Below, one piece after another: positions 60,512 through 64,000 of a stretch of DNA of 64,000 nt (position 1 is its first letter; each line of letters opens with the position of its first letter). Where the stretch lies: positions 248,001 through 312,000 of the forward strand of contig NZ_LT629960.1 of NCBI RefSeq assembly GCF_900104605.1. The letters run 5' to 3'. The notes below the pieces were generated by a model. The model did not search any database and was not told the DNA's origin. It saw nothing but the letters and a program-made list of their open reading frames with translations. This stretch comes from Tidjanibacter massiliensis (GTDB lineage Bacteria > Bacteroidota > Bacteroidia > Bacteroidales > Rikenellaceae). Made by a program: the position numbers and the translations under genes.

Positions 60512-61057
60512 ATGAGAATCGTAGGCGGTAGATTCGGCGGCAGGGTGATAAAGCCTCCGCGTAATTTGAGGGCTCGTCCTACCACGGATTTTGCGAAGGA
60601 GAACCTGTTCAATGTACTCGGCAATCTCATCGACCTGGAGGGGACCGAAGTGCTCGACCTCTTTTCGGGGACGGGTTCTATCAGTTATGAATTCATCTCG
60701 CGCGGTGCGGCGGGTGTCACCTCGGTGGAGGTCAATGCGGTGCATCACAATTTTATCCGCCGGACGGCTGCGGCTTTCGGTATGGAGAACCTCTATGCCG
60801 TCAGAGCCAATGCTTTTCTTTACCTGAAGAGCGCATCGAAACGGTTTGATGTGATATTCTCCGATGCGCCGTATGACCTCGAAGGGTCGGAACAGGTTGT
60901 GGAACTTGTGTTCGAACGGAAGCTGCTGTGCCCCGGAGGATTGCTGATATTCGAACACTCCAAGGAGCGGTCGTTCGAGGGGCATCCCGCCCTGCTGCAG
61001 GTACGTACCTACGGCAGCGTACATTTCTCCGTCTTCCGTATGCCGGATGTGGAATAG
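60512..61057 (+). CDS. rsmD: 16S rRNA (guanine-966-N2)-methyltransferase
   Basis: A 181-residue RsmD-type methyltransferase. The N-terminal RIVGGRFGGRVIKPP and RARPTTDFAKENLFNVL match the family closely. The SAM site is VLDLFSGTGSISYE. The catalytic motif, usually DPPY/F, reads SDAPYDLEG, with Ala in place of the first Pro. The start is the ATG at 60512, because the extra codons upstream are not family-like. It is cytoplasmic and methylates 16S rRNA G966. Confidence 0.88.
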   Translation: MRIVGGRFGGRVIKPPRNLRARPTTDFAKENLFNVLGNLIDLEGTEVLDLFSGTGSISYEFISRGAAGVTSVEVNAVHHNFIRRTAAAFGMENLYAVRANAFLYLKSASKRFDVIFSDAPYDLEGSEQVVELVFERKLLCPGGLLIFEHSKERSFEGHPALLQVRTYGSVHFSVFRMPDVE

Positions 61058-61133
61058 CAGCCGTTTTTCGGCCTTGTAACATCCGGACGCAAGCGCCTCG
61101 TTTCGGGTAATTCGTTTTTGACGGACATTCGGT

Positions 61134-61314
61134 ATGAACTCCTTTCGTATCGTATCCCCGGTTATGCTGACCGTTTTTTACGGTATCTATTTCTTCAAAC
61201 AGTTGGCCATGCGTTTGGCGGGTAATCCGTACCGACCGGCTCGGCCGGGTAGAGAAACCGCGTTTTCTGTTCGTGTTTGCAGGCCGGGTAAAGATATCTC
61301 CGGGTTTGGGCTGA
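61134..61314 (+). pseudogene. Decayed isoprenylcysteine methyltransferase (ICMT)-like gene fragment
   Basis: The first frame reads MNSFRIVSPVMLTVFYGIYF then FKQLAMRL, the usual first membrane helix of Bacteroidales ICMT-family proteins. At about 61218 the family sequence moves one frame over: RVIRTDRLGRVEKPR. It soon ends at a stop (61312-61314). The rest of the roughly 190-residue protein is missing. A frameshift plus truncation is the simplest reading. Family assignment is by recollection. Confidence 0.55.
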
Positions 61315-61530
61315 CAAGATACGGAATCATTTTCATATCTTGTAATAGGTGTGGGGGGAGCAGTATGTATTAGCAAACTGTGCATCGGGTAGGGAGCGCA
61401 TCTCGGATGCGAAGATTCCGGTGGAACTGAATCTTTGCGAAAGCGTCGGTTGGAATGCAGTCGATGGTATTCTGATTTTCCATCCGAAGCCGGTAGGGAA
61501 ACAGGAACAAGAACAGGAGCGAATGCCATA

Positions 61531-61560
61531 GAAAAAGCCACTTCCAACGGAAGTGGCTTG
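61531..61560 (-). terminator. Rho-independent terminator of tRNA-Lys
   Basis: An 11-bp stem (61535-61545 with 61549-61559) with a 3-nt loop, followed on the minus strand by a T run (complement of 61532-61536). It starts right after the tRNA 3' end. Confidence 0.9.
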
Positions 61561-61633
61561 TGCTCCCTCTGGGGCTCGAACCCAGGACCCCAACATTAAG
61601 AGTGTCGTGCTCTACCAACTGAGCTAAAGAAGC
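61561..61633 (-). tRNA. tRNA-Lys (anticodon CTT)
   Basis: A complete cloverleaf on the minus strand. The 7-bp acceptor stem is GCTTCTT with AGGGAGC (two G-T wobbles). The D-arm contains GCTCAGTTGGTAGAGC. The anticodon stem CGACA/TGTTG encloses CTCTTAA, anticodon CTT. The T-arm contains GGGTTCGAGCCCC, and the discriminator is A. CCA is not encoded. Confidence 0.97.
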
Positions 61634-61675
61634 ATCGTATTTGCCTACAGGAACCGGAGTTTCCTAAAAGCGCCA

Positions 61676-61706
61676 CAAAGATAAGGAGTATTTCCGAATT
61701 TGCAAA
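61676..61706 (-). promoter_or_regulatory. Promoter of tRNA-Lys
   Basis: Minus-strand TTTG (61703-61706), a 19-nt spacer, then TATCTTTG (61676-61683): a perfect consensus pair, 42 nt before the tRNA. Confidence 0.85.
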
Positions 61707-61868
61707 GAGGGAAGGCAATATTCCTGTAATTTTTTTGTGTGCCGTATTTTGAGTCCCGGCGGTCTGCTGCAGCCGGTGTTTCATGCGGTGTACCGTAGGC
61801 GGCGCGCCGTATCTTCGTGTGGGGCGGGATGCTTTTAAGCACGCACAGTGTGTTGAAGGACGCACGCG

Positions 61869-63044
61869 TCAGTGCCGGTTTTCCCTGCTCCGCCATGCTG
61901 CCTCTATCTGGAGGAGTGCCGTTTCGATAAGGGCACGGGAGGTCGCCATGTTCATGCGCATGAAACCGCGGCCCTGTACCCCGAACGCTGCTCCGTCATT
62001 GAGTCCTACACCGGCTTCCCGGGCCATGAAACGGAGCAGTTCCTCGTGTCCCAGCCCCAGGCCCCGCAGGTCGAGCCACATGAGGTAGGTGCCTTCGGGA
62101 ATGGCGGTCCTGATTTCGGGAAGGTGTTCTGCGAGGAACCGGACGGTGAATTCCATGTTGCCGTGTACGTAGTCGAGCATCTGGCCGAGCCACTCTTCGC
62201 CTTCGTTGTAGGCGGCGATGAGCGCCGCCGTGCCGAAGATGTTGCCCTGGTCGACATGGTACCTGCCCAGTTCCGTCCGCAGCGCTTCCCGGGCGGCGGG
62301 GTCGGGCGTGATGGCCGCGGAGGTCGAAAGCCCGGCGATATTGAAGGTTTTTGTAGGGGCGATGAGCGTGATGCACCGCTGTCCTTCGGCGCACAGCGAA
62401 GCGATGTGGGTGTGGCGGCAGGGAGCGAATATCAGGTCGGAGTGTATCTCGTCGCTCACTATCGCGACATCGTGTTTCCGGCACAGGTCGGCTACTCTGC
62501 GCAGCTCCTCCGCAGTGAATACGCGGCCGGTGGGGTTGTGTGGATTGCAGAAGAGCAGTACCGTGGCCTCTGCCAGTTTGCGGTCTAGGTCGTCGTAGTC
62601 TATCCGGTAGCATCCCTTTTCGGGAATGAGCGGGTTTTCCACTACCCGCCGGCCGTTGGCTTTTATCTGGGCGGCGAACGGAGGATAGACGGGAGGCATG
62701 ATGACGATACCGTCGCCCTCGGCCGACAAGGCCCGTAGGGCGAAGACGAACCCCGCAACCACACCCGGCGTGAAATCTATCCATTCGCGGTCGATGTGCC
62801 AACCGTTGCGGCGTTCCACCCAGTTCGTGATTGCAGCGTAATAGGCATCGGTACGCATGCCGTAGCCGAATACCCGGTGTGCGGCGCGGCGCGCTATCGC
62901 CTGGCAGATGAACTCCGGAGCTTCGAAATCCATATCGGCTATCCACAGCGGTATGACATTTGCATTGCCGAAGGCCGAAAGGTCGTCGTATTTGACGCAT
63001 CCGCTGCCCCGGCGGTCGATGATGTCGTCGAAATTATATCTCAT
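61869..63044 (-). CDS. MalY/PatB-type PLP cystathionine beta-lyase
   Basis: A 391-residue fold-type I PLP enzyme of the MalY/PatB group, which cleaves C-S bonds in cystathionine or cysteine conjugates. Visible features are VIPLWIADMDFEAPEFI (the PLWIADMDF signature), LLFCNPHNPTGR, SDEIHSDL, and the PLP lysine Lys232 in APTKTFNIAGL. Length is standard. It stands alone. E. coli MalY also acts on the maltose regulator, but no such gene is near. Confidence 0.92.
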   Translation of the reverse strand: MRYNFDDIIDRRGSGCVKYDDLSAFGNANVIPLWIADMDFEAPEFICQAIARRAAHRVFGYGMRTDAYYAAITNWVERRNGWHIDREWIDFTPGVVAGFVFALRALSAEGDGIVIMPPVYPPFAAQIKANGRRVVENPLIPEKGCYRIDYDDLDRKLAEATVLLFCNPHNPTGRVFTAEELRRVADLCRKHDVAIVSDEIHSDLIFAPCRHTHIASLCAEGQRCITLIAPTKTFNIAGLSTSAAITPDPAAREALRTELGRYHVDQGNIFGTAALIAAYNEGEEWLGQMLDYVHGNMEFTVRFLAEHLPEIRTAIPEGTYLMWLDLRGLGLGHEELLRFMAREAGVGLNDGAAFGVQGRGFMRMNMATSRALIETALLQIEAAWRSRENRH

Positions 63045-63099
63045 GGACGTTTTATGATGAACAAATTTTATGACAGGTGTAAATGTATGAAAAATGCGT

Positions 63100-63107
63100 T
63101 ACATTTG
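63100..63107 (+). promoter_or_regulatory. Promoter -7 box (TACATTTG) of the Arg/Gly-rich protein gene
   Basis: Exact TAnnTTTG, 28 nt before the ATG at 63136. No clear -33 box. Confidence 0.6.
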
Positions 63108-63135
63108 TTGTCCGTATGGCATTAATACTTAAATA

Positions 63136-64000
63136 ATGAAAGATTTCGGAAACAGTGACGGCCGTCCTCATCGGGAAGATACGGATGGCTCGCAGGAGGG
63201 ACAGCCTGCTTATAAGGCATTTGCAAAAGACAAGCGGACGCGGATAACGACTTCGAGGCCGGTTGAAAAGGTGGATTACCGGCGTGAGGGACACGAACCC
63301 GCCGAGGGGGCCCGTTACGACGGAGAGCACCGGCGTCCGCAGGAGTACCGGAGCGGCAGTGGTTATGCCGGTTCGGGGCGTTACGGGGGGGAAAGCGGTG
63401 ATGACCGCAACCGCAACAGAACGGAGGGCGGCTACCGTCCGCGCGAGCGGGCGCCATACGAGCAGCGAGGCGAAGGTGGTAGCTCTGACCGTTCCGGTTA
63501 CCGCCGGAACAGTTACGACACTCGGACTTATCCGTCCGACGGCCGTCCGCAGGGACCGTCCGGCGAAGGGGCAGCGAGGCGCAAATCCTACAATCCCAAT
63601 TTCGATGAGTACAACCGGCCGGTTGGCCGGAACCGTTACGACTCCTCCCGCGATACGGAGGGGGGCGAGCGCCGGAGCGGCGGATACCGCAGACCGGAAG
63701 GCGGTTTCGAGGGAGGCAGCCGTTACGGGAACGACCGTTCGCAGGAGGGGCGTCCGGAGCGTTATGCCCCGCGGTACGGTCACGGCGAAGGTGAACGCGG
63801 CGAACGGCGTTATGGCGACGGCAAGCGTCCTTACGGCGAACGCGGTACGGGGGACAGGAAAGGGTACGGCAGCAAACCTTACGGAACTCAGGGCGGCGGT
63901 GCTTCCGGCGGCCGGCCGAACGACAGGCGTCGTCCGGCCGGTCAGCGGGGCCCCAGGGTGCCCAAGTACAATTCGGAGAACTATCCGACTTTTCCGGCGC
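63136..64000 (+). CDS. Arg/Gly-rich N-terminal region, probable tail of an RluB-type pseudouridine synthase (partial)
   Basis: An open frame from ATG (MKDFGNSDGRPHRED) to the window end, 288 codons without a stop. It is almost entirely Arg, Gly, Tyr, Asp and Ser, with repeats such as RYGG, GYRR, RYGNDR and RRYGDG, so it should be disordered and bind RNA. Bacteroidetes 23S rRNA pseudouridine synthases of the RluB/RsuA family often carry such tails before their S4 and catalytic domains, and the final PKYNSENYPTF would fit the approach to that part. The catalytic domain is beyond the window, so the enzyme call is inference; an RG-rich RNA helicase or other RNA-binding protein is the alternative. 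Confidence 0.65.
   Translation, partial: MKDFGNSDGRPHREDTDGSQEGQPAYKAFAKDKRTRITTSRPVEKVDYRREGHEPAEGARYDGEHRRPQEYRSGSGYAGSGRYGGESGDDRNRNRTEGGYRPRERAPYEQRGEGGSSDRSGYRRNSYDTRTYPSDGRPQGPSGEGAARRKSYNPNFDEYNRPVGRNRYDSSRDTEGGERRSGGYRRPEGGFEGGSRYGNDRSQEGRPERYAPRYGHGEGERGERRYGDGKRPYGERGTGDRKGYGSKPYGTQGGGASGGRPNDRRRPAGQRGPRVPKYNSENYPTFPA

Noticed and set aside
61349-61531. A 60-codon frame upstream of tRNA-Lys
   Set aside because: No family features and no promoter. It runs into the tRNA terminator from the opposite strand.

Overview
This is chromosomal DNA from a GC-rich member of the Bacteroidales, most likely Alistipes or another Rikenellaceae genus (inference). Three things support this: the dcw order rsmH-ftsL-ftsI-murE-mraY, many SPII lipoproteins (including BACON and fimbrillin-like types), and the recurrent Bacteroidetes sigma-70 promoter box TAnnTTTG just upstream of gene starts. 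No rRNA genes or CRISPR array are present. Two tRNA genes are present, Val-TAC and Lys-CTT.

Layout. 1-5.8 kb: cell-wall and division cluster on the minus strand. 6-9.2 kb: a fimbrillin-like surface lipoprotein with a 52-residue companion ORF. 9.4-11.1 kb: an ECF sigma factor with a TonB-tailed anti-sigma-like membrane protein. 11.2-14.3 kb: a Dps-sized DUF5856-type protein, then a pabA-pabB-pabC folate operon with 4-nt overlaps. 14.5-16.3 kb: a methyltransferase and two tandem paralogous lipoproteins. 16.4-20.6 kb: aspS, tadA, a TPR protein and a DJ-1/PfpI protein. 20.8-23.9 kb: a Mu-like prophage remnant, the most interesting part of the window. 24-29 kb: a U32 (RlhA-type) protein, an RlmI-like methyltransferase, tRNA-Val and an MFS transporter. 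29.1-31.6 kb: an AT-richer pair of surface-protein genes. 31.7-38.5 kb: a lipoprotein, GNAT enzymes, a C1B peptidase, an Eis-like protein, and an operon of rsmE, two chromate-transporter half genes and a small acetyltransferase.

38.5-48.9 kb is mainly metabolic: an M3 peptidase lipoprotein, then MeaB with a thioredoxin-like protein, a glycosyltransferase, and a complete mce-mmdA-oadG-mmdC-mmdB set. This set should epimerise methylmalonyl-CoA and decarboxylate it to propionyl-CoA while pumping Na+, the end of the succinate-propionate route; MeaB services the mutase feeding it. 49-52.3 kb: nitroreductase, arginase-family enzyme, xseA-xseB. 52.4-53.8 kb: an outer-membrane barrel gene broken by a frameshift and by an AT-rich insert carrying an acetyltransferase. 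54.3-57.5 kb: two BACON lipoproteins. 57.6-61 kb: a RecD-like helicase, a membrane protein, DUF3822 and rsmD. 61.1-64 kb: a decayed ICMT-type methyltransferase, tRNA-Lys, a MalY/PatB lyase, and the start of an Arg/Gly-rich protein that runs off the window.

The best candidate for an unusual system is at 22.07-23.85 kb. A Mu gpF (MuF) head-morphogenesis domain is fused to a C-terminal papain-fold toxin-like domain. A very acidic 82-residue protein, a candidate immunity protein, is encoded convergently, overlaps the toxin 3' end and has its own promoter-like box. All functional statements come from reading motifs by eye; no database search was run.
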